A stretch of 64,000 bases of DNA from Macrobrachium rosenbergii (GCF_040412425.1 NC_089768.1:5452501-5516500); one strand, 5' to 3'. Counted from the first letter of the stretch, positions 1 through 15,554 are shown. Notes: generated by a model not told the origin, from the letters alone. A program made the numbers and translations.

Positions 1-290
1 GAGGTTAAATATACCTCAGTTTAACCAGACCACTGAGCTGATTAACAGCTCTCCTAGGGCTGGCCCGAAGGATTAGACTTATTTTACGTGGCTAAGAACC
101 AATTGGCTACCTAGCAATGGGACCTACAGCTTATTGTGGAATCTGAACCACATTATAGCGAGAAATGAATTTCTATCACCAGAAATGAATTCCTCTAATT
201 CTTCACTGGCCGGCCGGAGACTCGAACTCGGGCCTAGCAGAGTGCTAGCCGAGAACTCTACCGACCTGTCCAACGAGGAACTATTCCTTT
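1..290 (-). repeat. tRNA-derived SINE, copy 1 (reverse orientation)
   Basis: This is the first of four copies of one short interspersed element; the others are at 3.9, 5.4 and 60.3 kb. The tail end lies at the left edge and the tRNA-like head near 205-285. The B-box region reads on the minus strand as a diverged GTTCGA-type motif (plus strand ctcgaac). The body contains the shared block around caataagctgtaggtccc on the minus strand. A possible short flanking duplication (gaggt-taaa at 1 and 305) is too weak to fix the ends, and the left end may lie outside the window. It has no coding capacity. Confidence 0.75.
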
Positions 291-330
291 CAGATATATA
301 CGATGAGGTAAACTTAGAAAATTTTATTTA

Positions 331-1138
331 ATTTTCTCACAAACGGTAAATAAACTACGAAAATCTTTTTTATTAGTAGCAAGCTTCACACCTGTAAACA
401 TTGACAATCTTCTGAAATTTATTCTAATACTCCCCTTATATATGAAAAACAGTCATTGCAATTAGAAAAATTATCTGCTATAACGAAATAAGAGATCACA
501 ATTTAATAAAGTTAAGTATATCTTGAATATCCTTATTTCAAGTGACAATGGCTATTATTTCATTGAAGAAGCATTTCTAGCAACATTCTCAGCTTCAGAA
601 CATTACACATTGTGGATTCTTATACATGAAACAAGAAGGTAAGTAATACTAATTTTCTCAATACAGTTCACCGATTTTTGCTCACATTGGTAAGGAGTGC
701 CATTTGTTATAATTCTAAGACATTTCCGAAAATTAAAAATCGAACATCATCATCTTCACATAGAAAAAAAGGATAACCCCAAAACATCTAAACTGAATGA
801 AAGAACCTGCATCAAAAATTATTATTAATTATCTAGATCATTTTACAAAATATCTGTCTGCTTCTCGTGTATTACAACAATGGAAACCTTAAAAACAAGA
901 AGTGACTGTAAAAAGACTATCATGAACAATAAACATTTACTGAACTTTGCGAAGTTTCTTTTCTCGTCCAAAGAAAACAGGGAAAAGAAAGAGCAAAGTG
1001 AAGAAGAATTTCGACACAAAACAGAGGCTGGAGGATGACTGAGGAGACGTCAGGATGAACGGTGAGTGATGTCACGCATCGCGGATACGTGATGGAAGAC
1101 TGAAAGGTAATATTGAGGAGTGTGGTTCAAGAAACAAC

Positions 1139-1139
<1 letters not shown>
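331..1139. other. AT-rich DNA without recognisable gene
   Basis: I see no open frame with coding character, RNA gene or repeat family here. Base composition is AT-rich, like the rest of the non-repeat DNA in the window. Confidence 0.5.
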
Positions 1140-1406
<267 letters not shown>

Positions 1407-1684
1407 TTAAAACTTGTGAGACAGTGTAGGAAAATTGCCCGGAATACTTAGGGCATATCTCATTAATTCCCATTATCCCACTGTTGAGCAATTCAGATGG
1501 TTATGTAACTGGAATATCTGCGGCGTACATATTCCTGGTAGTTATTCAACACTGCTGGGTTACAGTCAGGGTGGAGAGGGCCAGAGGTGTAGTAACCTCA
1601 TCTCAAAACACTAGCTGAAAGCCAGAGGTCTAAAATCTATGAATGTAGGGCAAATGCTAGAAGGACTGATGGATGAAGAACTAT

Positions 1685-1784
<100 letters not shown>

Positions 1785-2194
1785 AGTGTAAGGCAAATAC
1801 CAAGCCAAGAGGACTGATGGATGAAGAACAATGGGTTTATACAAGGGTGATTTTTGGATTTAGTGTTTTTAAAACATCTATAGGAGGAATTTGAATCACA
1901 CAAACACACACACATATATATATACACTGTATATATATGCACTTTACATAAACATATATAAAAATACATATGTACATATTTACAAATATATGTATAGAGT
2001 TATTCAATAGTATGAGAAAAAGATTTCTATGAAAACAAAACAAAGCCGGAATTCTTGGAAGACGATTTTCGTTAGAATAATATCCTAATAAAACCTCGCT
2101 GTAATTATGATGGACCTTTTAGCTAACGAAACGAGAAAGGAAAATAAACAATGCGCCACACTGCAGATGAGACATCGTTTCATATTTATGCTGC

Positions 2195-2197
<3 letters not shown>

Positions 2198-2261
<64 letters not shown>
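2198..2261. repeat. (TC)n microsatellite
   Basis: A pure CT/TC tract, the complement of the GA tracts elsewhere. No gene is evident on either side between 1.8 and 3.0 kb. Confidence 0.95.
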
Positions 2262-2264
<3 letters not shown>

Positions 2265-2538
2265 ATCCCTTGACGTATGAGCGGAGAAACATGTGACCCG
2301 ATTTTTTGCAAATGCTGTCATTCTTAACTAAAAGGAAAGAGACTAATGACTGGAATAAGAAGTTGGCTAAAAAGACTCACCCCGTATAGTGGGTGTCCTC
2401 CTACAGAATGAACCCGAGAGGGCTAAATGTTCCAGCTTGCATAAATAATAAAAACCTCCTCAAACTAGTTAACTAAACTTTGGATTATTCATACGTTGGA
2501 ATGATATCATACTAGTTTGTAACGTTTTAATTGATTCG

Positions 2539-2542
<4 letters not shown>

Positions 2543-2622
<80 letters not shown>
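2543..2622. repeat. (GA)n microsatellite
   Basis: A GA tract with a single interruption (gaaaga) near 2602, flanked by unrecognised AT-rich DNA. Confidence 0.95.
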
Positions 2623-3039
2623 AAGCTACTTTAGATATAGCGAAAGCAAACAAAAAGGGGGCAGGGTTTACGAAAAGGTTTGGATGCTTCATAACACTCT
2701 ATGGGTTGCATCAACAAAATTTATAATAATAAGAGAAACTTCACTTTTATAAAATACAGCATGATATGGAATTCACTTCGTTTAGCGTCGTCATTCACTA
2801 TTCCAGTACAGTTGCCTAAATAATAATATTTGTTGCATAACGCCAAACAAATCTCATGGATTTCTTCGTGTATGCCTGGAAAGATGCTTGGTAGAATTTG
2901 ATTTAGACAGAAAGACGGATAACTGAGGGACTGGCAAAAGAATTTCAGTGTGCTTTGACTAATAAAGAGTGAGCATCCAGTTGTTATGTAACAGCTGTGC
3001 GAGAAGTTCGACAGCAAAGATAAGACTCTTAAAATGGAA

Positions 3040-3862
3040 AGGATAGAGATACAAAGTAGAGGGTGATCATGATTTATGGTTAAGGGTTACATGCTTAGAG
3101 CAAGAAAATCTTTTTTGTGTCAGAATATGTACATAAAACATAACTGGTTTGGCTTAGAAGTGAGTCTTAGACAAGGGTGTATTATATGTCTATAACAGTT
3201 CAATAAATATATGATTGAATGGATATGGAAAGATCGAGGAAGGACAGAAGATATGGATAAAGTTGTAAAATCAGAAAAGGGGTCGTGAACTGAGTGAGAT
3301 GCGGCCCATGTCTGTGGATGATACAGTTGTCACTGGGATTAGATAGTGAACATGAACTACGAAGACGACTTGAGTAGTTGAAAGCATCTGTAGGAAGCAA
3401 GAGATGACAGTGATTGAGAACACAAGAGCAAGGCAAAGAAGCAATGGATGATGGTGAGCATATATGTGAAACAAAGACTGTAACGGGTTGCATGAAATGG
3501 TTCTGGAAGAAAATAAGCCTGTGGAGGGTAAAGGTATAGTATCCTTCAAGGAAGTAAAGTGGTGATGTCGCGTTGAATGCAAATGAAAGAGAAGGGCGGA
3601 AGCTGTTGATAAGTACGAATATATTGTAAATGTAGCTGTTGAACAGGAAAGGAGGGTGAAGTTGAACGGGAAAGGAGGGTGAAGAATTGAAAGAGTAACG
3701 TTAAGATAGGTTGTTAAAAGCCTATAATTTGGAAGTGTTGGGAGATCTGAAGAAAGATTTAAAAGGTTCTGAATACAAGAGTGTCATGGAGCTGGAAGGG
3801 AAGGACCTTAATATTCAGCAAGCAAAAGAGAACTTGCAAGATAGAGGTGAGTGGATGAGTGT
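3040..3862 (+). mobile_element. Decayed non-LTR retrotransposon (LINE), RT C-terminal part
   Basis: Broken plus-strand frames keep reverse transcriptase landmarks in order. Near 3158-3185 is SLRQGCII, resembling the conserved RQGC block. Near 3312-3337 is DDTVVTG, the region after the YADD catalytic box. Further on come stretches typical of a LINE C-terminus, such as LNIQQAKENLQDRGEW near 3810-3850. Stops and frameshifts separate these blocks, so no protein is made. A related copy lies at 56.0-56.9 kb in the same orientation. The clade is not certain. A SINE has inserted at its 3' end (3863-4140). What is seen is the motif order; the family assignment is inference. Confidence 0.65.
3638..3683. 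repeat. 23-bp tandem duplication
   Basis: Two adjacent 23-bp units (3638-3660 and 3661-3683) differ at one base. The duplication lies within the decayed LINE. Confidence 0.9.
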
Positions 3863-4140
3863 GACTAGCGGTTTGAAAAAAAAAGTATACCTTAGTTTTA
3901 CCAGACCACTGAGCTGATTAACAGCTCTCCTAGGGCTGGCCCGAAGGATTAGACTTCTTTTACGTGGCTAAGAACCAACTGGTTACTTAGCAACGGGACC
4001 TACAGCTTATTGTGGAATCCGAACCACATTATAGCGAGAAATTAATTTCTATCACCAGAAATAAATTCCTCTAACTCTTCATCAGCCGGCCGCTGGAATT
4101 GAACTCCGGCCCATCGAGTGACAGTCTGAGACTAGCGGTT
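3863..4140 (-). repeat. SINE copy 2 with 11-bp target-site duplication
   Basis: This is the same element as copies 1, 3 and 4, in minus orientation. The 11-bp direct repeat gactagcggtt flanks it at 3863-3873 and 4130-4140, giving an insert of about 256 bp with an A-run (T-run on its sense strand) at the tail side, 3875-3884. The duplicated target belongs to the LINE fragment upstream, so the SINE inserted after that LINE. Confidence 0.85.
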
Positions 4141-4245
4141 GAACTTGATGTTGATCAACCTTCGGTGATGATCAGTTTTACTGTACTACGAGTCAATTTT
4201 AAAAACAGCAGTTAAAAAATGTGGCAGTGACTACTGGGTACTTTA

Positions 4246-4359
<114 letters not shown>

Positions 4360-5380
4360 TTATATAACAGCGTGGCCTGCAACGTGATTGCAACTTTACT
4401 TCTATTTCTTACTCAAGTTCTAACAGCATCTAACTAAGGCCCACACTTGAAAAAAAGAGTTGACAGCTACTTTAAATGATAATTTCAATGGAGATTAAGG
4501 GAAAACCAAGGACTGACTTAATAGGATATAATTAGACAAATCAGAAGAAATATACACAGGAGCTTAATCACTAGCTCTGTGGCACTGTAATTAAGTTAAT
4601 TTACAGAGTAAATAGTGCCACTAGCAAATCACTATGAGATAAGACCCTCTAGAATATCTTCAGATTAAGCAGGATCTTACAGGTAGGATAATCACAATGG
4701 ATTTAAGAACCTCTAAACTTAGAATTAACAGAAATTTTCAATGAGTATAATCACAATGGATTAAAGGACCTCTCAAATTAGATTAAGATTAAACAGTACC
4801 GTGTAACATAGGGTCACGATTAAATATATCTTCAGATATAAAATACTGAAGGAATCTTCTCACAGGGGAAGATGGCGATAAGAGTTGCTACACAGCTCAC
4901 AATCACCTACTCTGCAATGCAAAAAGCACTGTCATTGAGTTGCAAAACAATTAACACAATCACTTTGGGAATGCTGAAGGCTGAGACGGAGATCACTCAA
5001 AGAACAAATAAAATGCAAACTGGTTAACACTTCTGAGTTACTTACCCAAGTAATTATACCACTTCAATTAGGCTCTGAAGGAGATTGCAAGGGGAGTGAA
5101 TATGAGCGCAGTAAGACATGTAGTTAAAGAAATAATCGCCGAACAACTCCAATGTCCAACCGTACCTTTGTCCTGTAGAAGAGATGTCTTGATGTTGAAG
5201 CCAGACTGAGTTTAATGCAAGGGGTCAGTGGAGGATCAGATCCAAATAGCACAGCAAAAGTTATTTTTGTGGGAAAGAGGGAGGGAGGTTGGGAGACCAA
5301 CCAGCAAGGATTCTGTCTGCTTTGGTCTGGGTTTACGAGCTGCTCACGTGACGGGTCATCCTCTCCTTTTATGCATTTTC
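4360..5380. other. Unrecognised DNA, interrupted by SINE copy 3
   Basis: No gene recognised. A diverged short tandem duplication, with the start ataatcacaatgg at 4688 and again at 4747, lies in the first half. The sequence resumes after the SINE at 5692 and ends near 5950. Words such as tggtgaccgttac after 5705 recall the primer-binding neighbourhood of some Ty3/gypsy elements, so this may be old LTR-element DNA, but no protein domain supports that. Confidence 0.3.
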
Positions 5381-5691
5381 TCCTGCCCCATCCAGTTCCT
5401 TGTTGGGCGAGTGGGTTCCGTTCTCAGCTACCACTCTGCTGGCCACGAGTTCGAATCTCCGACCGGCCAGTGAAGAATAAGAGGAATTTATTTCTGGTGA
5501 TAGAAATTCATTTCTCGCTATAATGTGGTTCGGATTCCACAATAAGCTGTAGGTCCCGTTGCTAGGTAACCAACTAGTTCTTAGCCACGTAAAACAAATC
5601 TAATCCTTCGGGGCAGCCCTAGGAGAGCTGTTAATCAGCTCAGTGGTCTGGTTAAACTAAGATATACTTAACTTTTTTCCTGCCCCATCCA
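5381..5691 (+). repeat. SINE copy 3, sense orientation, with perfect 14-bp target-site duplication
   Basis: The best-preserved SINE in the window. The duplication tcctgccccatcca occurs at 5381-5394 and 5678-5691, so the insert is 5395-5677 (283 bp). It opens with a tRNA-like head: A-box match TGGGCGAGTGGG at 5404-5415 and B-box core GTTCGAATC at 5449-5457. Start-to-start spacing is 44 bases, as in real tRNA genes. A tRNA-unrelated body follows, then a T-rich end (acttttt). SINEs of this type are transcribed by RNA polymerase III from the internal boxes and mobilised by a partner LINE; that is family knowledge, not shown here. Confidence 0.9.
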
Positions 5692-6018
5692 TCTTTGTTC
5701 AAGCAATGGTGACCGTTACAAATCCCCCACCCTCAGACTGGTGTCTTGTTTACTCGTTCGAAAAGCAGGTGTCCTGGAAGATGTAGATCAGCGAGCACAC
5801 AAAGAGAGAACAATGGGAACACAAAGGAGAGACATTAAGGCCGAGTAGGTGGAGAATTCTGCATGGGAGTGCCAGCCATTGCGAATTGCTCATGGGTTAG
5901 GAAGCGCCTTTATGACACTACTTGTGTGGTTCTAGTGACCCACACATATTTACTGTATTTGATGTTTAAAACGAAATCATGGAGCTTGCCCGTGCATTGC
6001 AATAAATAAATGCATGTG

Positions 6019-6077
6019 ACAATATATATAATATATATATATATATAATATATATATATATATATAATAATATATAT

Positions 6078-6162
<85 letters not shown>
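6019..6162. repeat. Interrupted (TA)n microsatellite
   Basis: TA repeats broken by extra A-A steps in the first half and pure in the second half. Confidence 0.95.
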
Positions 6163-6171
<9 letters not shown>

Positions 6172-8030
6172 AAAGCCTCGTTCCTCAGTGCTTATCTCTG
6201 CAAAACATTTAATTTTGAGATGCCTCGGTTACTTGTAATATTATCAGTTTTTCCTTTACAGGAATCTGTGTACAAACTGCTATAAAATTCAGCATACTTA
6301 TCAGAAAACGCATTCTTTCCAAATGAACTTTGATAGCTTTCTTGCTATGAAAATGGATAGAACCCCAAAAGAGTGGAACAATTTAATGGAAGAAACGATA
6401 ATCTCCTTTGCAGCTACCATCGTCTGAAATCGATTTCGAAGGAAATAAACGGGACAATTATTGCAAATCCGTTGGAGAGTAGCGTGATATCGGATGATTT
6501 AGCAGGTAAAGGGGTTGAGGGAGAAAACAGAACTTCCTGCTCTGTTTATCGAATATCCGAAAGTCGTTGAAAGCCGTCAATATCCGAGCGGCTCCTCGAG
6601 TTATTTTTAAGACTTCTAGACCTTTCAAGTACCGTAATTGTTAAAGCAATTTGAGGTACGGTCTATCATTATCTAAAGTATTTCGATAGGAGCAATTAAC
6701 AGCGATGCAAAAATGTGTTTAAGGAAAAGAAAAGGTTTGCATATTACTACAATATGCAAAAAAAAAAAAAATCAAGATGCGAGAGGAAAGAAAAAGGTAA
6801 AAGCGAATTATGTGAAATATTGTTAATACTATATTACTTTTGTTTCAAAAAAGTTTTATACAATTGATGCTAGTTTCAGCCGTTTTCACTGAACTGTTAT
6901 TATTTAACTATTTAATTAACATACATTTAAACAAAATATTCATGATATGATTAATATCCAGCTCACGTCTAGCCTAAACTATACTTAAGTAGACCATAAA
7001 CTCCCTTACTTCCCTTAAGATATTATCTTATGCCAACTTCGTTTCATCATCTGAAATTTTACTCTGGACAGCTCAATGATAATATTCAATTTGAAGTGAT
7101 GTAATCATTCGGTCAGTTACTAATTTGTTTCTTTTTACCCTAAGATAAAACGGAAAAGGTTGTCATAAGACTCTTTCTCCATTTCCAAACACAATAAACC
7201 AGTCCGAATGTTTTTCTGTAAAGAATCATTTTCTTTTAAGACATAATACAAGTCTGCTGCCACACAGTGAGAGATTGAGAAATAAGGACAATCGGTATAC
7301 AGTGATACAAAGACTTTCAGCCTACCCACACCACAGGTTCAACAGTGTAGAAGAGCCAAACATCTGTTAAATATTCGAAGGACATGTGTTGCTTAACAAA
7401 CATGACAGGGGAATCGCTGCTTAGAAAAGAAAACAAAGTGGGGGTCAAAGGCCCAAAATTGTCGCAGCAGAAATGATAAGTAATAAATTTAAACTGTGCT
7501 TACGATTCTAACAAGAAAATGATTGCTAGTCATCTACATATGACTCGGTAAGCATTCTGGTTTGTCTCATTTATTTACATGTAAACAATAAATGTAACCA
7601 CCGAGATGATTACGAGCACTTGCCAAAGTATCTTAAGAATTTGAAAACCACTTTTGAACACCGTGTACCATCCATTCAGGTATATACTATTCAAGAAACA
7701 CGCACATCTTTCGGGAGTAATTGTGAAGACCGGTGGTTTTAGAAAGGGGAATCCTAGATTAAAGAGCCGGTTTGACATCAATTTTGCAAAAAATAAAAAA
7801 CAAAGATTAACTGCTAATAGTTGAAAAAATGTCTCGTGTGGCACTGTATAAAATCCTTTTTCTAAACTTAAATTTAGAACTTCCATGCATATTTCTTACA
7901 TAACCACATACAAAAAAAATTCATCGTAGACACTCTTTGTTACCTAACTTACAATACTGCAATAAATTCCATTTTTCTGTCAACATGTGGGATGACAATT
8001 AACCGTACTTCCTACGAATGGCGTACTTAT
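6163..8030. other. No recognisable gene
   Basis: AT-rich sequence with only short open frames that lack coding character. A poly(A) run lies near 6758. I see no RNA gene or named repeat. Confidence 0.45.
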
Positions 8031-8031
8031 A

Positions 8032-8032
<1 letters not shown>

Positions 8033-8110
<78 letters not shown>
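8033..8110. repeat. (GA)n microsatellite
   Basis: A pure GA tract of about 78 bp. Confidence 0.97.
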
Positions 8111-8111
<1 letters not shown>

Positions 8112-9179
8112 AAAATTTATGCCTAAATTAATACCATGTCGCAATTAGATCTAATGTCGATAGATTTTAAACTCACAGTTAATGATATCCGACTCTCATG
8201 AACAATGAGTAAGCGTGAAAAGGGAGCACTTACGTGACAGTTTCTTTGTATATTACAAAAGCTGCAATATCTACATATTTCGAGGAAAACTGGGTCAGTA
8301 TTTAAGTATATACTGGTGACCAAGAGAACTTCTATTACAACAAGGCACTATATTTTGTACGTACTCCTTTGCCCACACTTACGTTGGATAGTCTGGCATA
8401 TTCTTTACAATTTCGCTTCTTTCTTTGTTCATGTAACTACAATGACGAGACACCTTACGTACTCATTGTAAACCTCTTTCCCAATTCAGTATTATAATGG
8501 CAAGCCTGTATCCTCATGTGTCAACTCCGCCGACATCTCCGTGACATAGCTACCCGATTTTACTTTTATCTTTTTAAACCTTAACCAAAGCCTTCACCCA
8601 TGCTTTGTTTCAATGACTGGGCTTTTGTTTGCTGTAACTTGCACAAACCTACAGTCATTTGGCCTAAAATCATCTTGTTTCTTTCTCCAACGAATTTTTT
8701 GCCTCAAGACTTTAGCTTCTATGCTGAGCGTTCCTAGTGGGCTGACTTGTGAACATCTTTTGATATTCCAAAGATATTGTTGCTTTGAATGCTGAATCTC
8801 CCACCCTGTGGCACCTAAGATCAGTGAGGGCTTAACCTCACATATTAAAGCATAGATCCACTGTTATTTCTTTCTCATCCTCCATTCCTAGGAGTGACAA
8901 ATCCTGCTTCTCAGATATCTGGTAGCGATGGAAGGTGAGTATATACTGGCTGGAACTGTGAATCTTGTGGGAGTATCTAAATTTCCGTACTTTCAATGAA
9001 TAATTCCACTTGTGCTATGTACATATCCGTTAACTTAACGATAAAAATCCGGAACTTTTTGGAATTTCCTTTCAACTTCCATTCAGACTGAGGTATAGCT
9101 TCTTCTCCAAGTGAAATGAACACATTCTAAACTCGTATTTTTTTAGTCAACTCTCCTCTCCGAAATACCATTTTTCTAT

Positions 9180-9985
9180 GTGCTTCTACTTCTCTCCTTT
9201 TTAGCCATGTGCCATTCCTATGGTTTCTGAAAACCTAAAGACTGGCAAGGTATCTGGCCCAGATATAGTATTCTTGTATTATCTCTTAACGAGTTTGTGA
9301 ATAAGGTGGCTCCTCTGATCTGCACTGGCTCCACTCATCACAGGTACTTCCAAATGCTGCCCAATTGCTTTAACATTCATCATATATAAATTTTCAAACT
9401 CCCTGAATTTATATTTTTCCAGACCATAAAATGACCATCTTCCCTATCCCACCTGCTTGGTCATTTTCTTTCAGGTATTTTGAAGCATATTTTGCTTTTA
9501 TTCTTGATGTTTGTAATTCCTTTGACAGAGTTTGACATGTATCAATGATCCAAGGGCCATGTCATTGCATGGTTAGTGAGCCAGACTTCTTCATATGGTC
9601 TTACATCCATCTGTAAACATATTTTTGGCTCATCAAGTACAACCTTTATATTGGATGCTCTTAATATAGCATTAAGTACTGCCTTCTTTAAAAGAGATTC
9701 CTCAAGGTTCTGTTCTCTCACATACACTTTTACTCTTTGCCAATGACCTCCAATCATCTTTTCCTAATCATCCTTTTGAAGAAAATTTAATTCTCCATAT
9801 TTCCTCTACGTTCACCTACCCACCGTATTCGTAGAGTTCAATGGGATTCAATCATATCATGGGGATTCAATACAACTGTCTGGCCGCATCTTCACTTATG
9901 CTCTGTGGATATCAGTAATCATTTGACTCACAGTTCATTGACATTCCGTTGTCATGTGACGGAAAATTTTGGAATTTTCAGTGTT
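9180..9985 (+). mobile_element. Decayed jockey-like LINE reverse transcriptase
   Basis: Plus-strand fragments match the order of a non-LTR reverse transcriptase. NLKTGKVSGPD near 9228-9264 resembles the SKASGPDGI block before the RT core. LDVCNSFDRV, then a stop, then H near 9504-9540 resembles the AFDRVWH block. PQGSVLSHTLLLFANDL near 9698-9750 resembles the GVPQGSVLSP block. ISWGFNT follows near 9853-9875. Stops and frame changes lie between blocks and no complete YADD box is seen. It is truncated on the right at the (TA)n tract near 9995. It differs from the LINE family at 17.4, 36.6 and 39.1 kb. Whether it extends left to about 8.6 kb is unclear. Confidence 0.65.
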
Positions 9986-9993
9986 AAGCATGT

Positions 9994-12242
<2,249 letters not shown>

Positions 12243-15105
12243 GTAGCTTTCTGATTGTACTATGAATCCCGGTCGATGTGATAAATAGTCAAAATATATT
12301 ACTCAGTCCTGATTCCGAGTTCGATCCCACGGACGTAGAGTAATTGATATTAAAGGACGTTTGTAGCTTACTTCGATTGTATATGAATCACGGTGATGTG
12401 ATAAATAGTCATAATATGGCTACGCTGACAAACGCACTACACGGTCAACATGGCAGAGGTGGGTGGATACCGCCTCCAAACGCAAAACACCTGAGTTCGA
12501 CGGGTGGGCTGATGGGAGATGGTATTCATTTATACCTCTCTTGTGGCCGACTGGTTAGTGCGTCACTGTAGTCCTGATTCTCCGTCTGTCGCTGGTTCGA
12601 TCCCACGGACGGTAGACTTATTATCAACTAAAATTCCTTCGGTAACATATATGAAAATATATTACTTCCGAGGTAGAGTGAATTGATATTAAAGGACGTT
12701 TGTAGCTTTCTGATTGTATATGAATCACGGTGATGTGATAAATAGTCATAATATGGCTACGCATGACAAACGCACTACACGGTCAACATGGCAGAGGTGG
12801 GTGGATACCGCCTCCAAACGCAAAACACCTGAGTTCGACGGGTGGGCTGATGGGAGATGGTATTCATTTATACCCTCTTTGTGGCCGACTGGTTAGTGCG
12901 CCACTGTAGTCCTGATTCTCCGTCCGTCGCTGGTTCGATCCCACGGACGGTAGACTTATTATCAACTAAAATTCTTCGGTAACATATATGAAAATATATT
13001 ACTCCGAGGTAGAGTGAATTGATATTAAAGGACGTTTGTAGCTTTTGTGATTGTATATGAATCACGGTGATGTGATAAATAGTCATAATATGGCTACGCA
13101 ACGACAAACGCACTACACGGTCAACATGGCAGAGGTGGGTGGATACCGTCTCCAAACGCAAAACACCTGAGTTCGACGGGTGGGCTGATGGGAGATGGTA
13201 TTCATTTATACCTCTCTTGTGGCCGACTGGTTAGTGCGTCACTGTAGTCCTGATTCTCCGTCCGTCGCTGGTTCGATCCCCACGGGACGGTAGACTTATT
13301 ATCAACTAAAATTCCTTCGCAACATATATGAAAATATATTACTTCCGAGGTAGAGTGAATTGATATTAAAGGACGTTTGTAGCTTTCGATTGTATATGAA
13401 TCACGGTGATGTGATAAATAGTCATAATATGGCTACGTCCCGACAAACGCACTACACGGTCAACATGGCAGAGGTGGGTGGATACCGCCTCCAAACGCAA
13501 AACACCTGAGTTCGACGGGTGGGCTGATGGGAGATGGTATTCATTTATACCTCTTTGTGGCCGACTGGTTAGTGCGTCACTGTAGTCCTGATTCTCCGTC
13601 CGTCGCTGGTTCGATCCCACGGACGGTAGACTTATTATCAACTAAAATTCCTTCGGTAACATATATGAAAATATATTACTTCCGAGGTAGAGTGAATTGG
13701 ATATTAAAGGACGTTTGTAGCTTTCTGATTGTATATGAATCACGGTGATGTGATAAATAGTCATATTATGGCTACGCACTCGACAAACGCACTACACGGT
13801 CAACATGGCAGAGGTGGGTGGGATACCGTCTCCAAACGCAAAAACACCTGAGTTCGACGGGTGGGCTGATGGGAGATGGTATTCATTTATACCTCTCTTG
13901 TGGCCGACTGGTTAGTGCGTCACTGTAGTCCTGATTCTCCGTCCGTCGCTGGTTCGATCCCACGGGACGGTAGACTTATTATCAACTAAAATTCCCTTCG
14001 GTAACATATATGAAAATATATTACTTCCGGAGGTAGAGTGAATTGATATTAAAGGACGTTTGTAGCTTTCTGATTGTATATGAATCACGGTGATGTGATA
14101 AATAGTCATAATATGGCTACGTGCGACAAACGCACTACACGGTCAACATGGCAGAGGTGGGTGGATACCGTCTCCAAACGCAAAACACCTGAGTTCGACG
14201 GGTGGGCTGATGGGAGATGGTATTCATTTATACCTCTCTTGTGGCCGACTGGTTAGTGCGTCACTGTAGTCCTGATTCTCCGTCCGTCGCTGGTTCGATC
14301 CCACGGGACGGTAGACTTATTATCAACTAAAAATTCCCCTTCGGTAACATATATGAAAATATATTACTTCCGAGGTAGAGTGAATTGGATATTAAAGGAC
14401 GTTTGTAGCTTTCTGATTGTATATGAATCACGGTGATGTGATAAATAGTCATAATATGGCTCGTCGACAAACGCACTACACGGTCAACATGGCAGAGGTG
14501 GGTGGATACCGTCTCCAAACGCAAAACACCTGAGTTCGACGGGTGGGCTGATGGGAGATGGTATTCATTTATACCTCTCTTGTGGCCGACTGGTTAGTGC
14601 GTCACTGTAGTCCTGATTCTCCGTCCGTCGCTGGTTCGATCCCCACGGGACGGTAGACTTATTATCAACTAAAAATTCCCTTCGGTAACATATATGAAAA
14701 TATATTACTTCCGAGGTAGAGTGAATTGGATATTAAAGGACGTTTGTAGCTTTCTGATTGTATATGAATCACGGTGATGTGATAAATAGTCATAATATGG
14801 CTACGTCGACAAACAAACGCACTACACGGTCAACATGGCAGAGGTGGGTGGATACCGTCTCCAAACGCAAAAACACCTGAGTTCGACGGGTGGGCTGATG
14901 GGAGATGGTATTCATTTATACCTCTCTTGTGGCCGACTGGTTAGTGCGTCACTGTAGTCCTGATTCTCCGTCCGTCGCTGGTTCGATCCCACGGGACGGT
15001 AGACTTATTATCAACTAAAAATTCCCCTTCGGTAACATATATGAAAATATATTACTTCCGAGGTAGAGTGAATTGGATATTAAAGGACGTTTGTAGCTTT
15101 CTGAT
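12243..15105 (+). repeat. tRNA-promoter satellite array, right half (eight units, inverted)
   Basis: The same unit appears in opposite orientation. Unit ends (ataaatagtc) fall at about 12410, 12747, 13084, 13423, 13762, 14107, 14450 and 14791. A shortened unit lies at 12291-12410, and the last, partial unit ends at 15105 directly in a TA tract. The A-box and B-box are on the plus strand, for example 14242-14252 and 14292-14302. Period is 337-345 bp. Differences between units are largely one-base insertions or deletions in short homopolymers. Promoters point right, so the two halves diverge from about 12242. On the sense strand I see no run of four T within a unit except in the copy near 13043. 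Confidence 0.9.
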
Positions 15106-15122
15106 TATATATATATATATAT
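15106..15122. repeat. Short (TA)n bounding the tRNA-like array on the right
   Basis: The last satellite unit stops after tgatt and continues as TA repeats, replacing the gtatatgaatca that follows in internal units. Confidence 0.85.
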
Positions 15123-15290
15123 ACTATAAAATCCACGTCAGAAGGTGAGTGAAAACTGGGACTTTGAACAAGTACTTTTGTAGCTTATTCTACATTTTCA
15201 AGTTCACACTGAATACAAAAGAAGTTGACAGAGCCTTATATACAAAAACAAAATGGGGCCAGAGTTACAGTTTGTTAATCTGGGCAGCAT

Positions 15291-15509
15291 GTTCCTTAAA
15301 CAAAAAAGACAGGGACAAAGGATCAAAGAATAATCCAGGGTGGAGATTAACATTCCTGGTGGAAGTAGCTTCAATAAGGTCTCTAGCAAATTCTTTTTCC
15401 GATGGTTGTTGACCTTGTAGATTATCGCTGACTTATCCCAGTTCATTGTATGGCCTGTTTTAAGCCAATGCTCTGCAATGCCATTATTTGATAAGCCTCT
15501 TGAAATGGC
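15291..15509 (-). pseudogene. PLE endonuclease C-terminus, left arm (frameshifted)
   Basis: The minus-strand counterpart of the right-arm fragment. It keeps MNWDKS and NLLET but loses frame after that block, where the right arm still reads VFIEATS. No full-length protein is possible. Confidence 0.6.
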
Positions 15510-15554
15510 ATATTTATGTTGAGAGCATCTTACTTAAGTTCCCAACACAAATAG

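Noticed and set aside
14235..14305. A genuine tRNA gene
   Set aside because: A and B boxes are present, but the acceptor ends do not pair convincingly, the A-B spacing is about 50 and there is no T-run terminator. It fits a tRNA-derived repeat.
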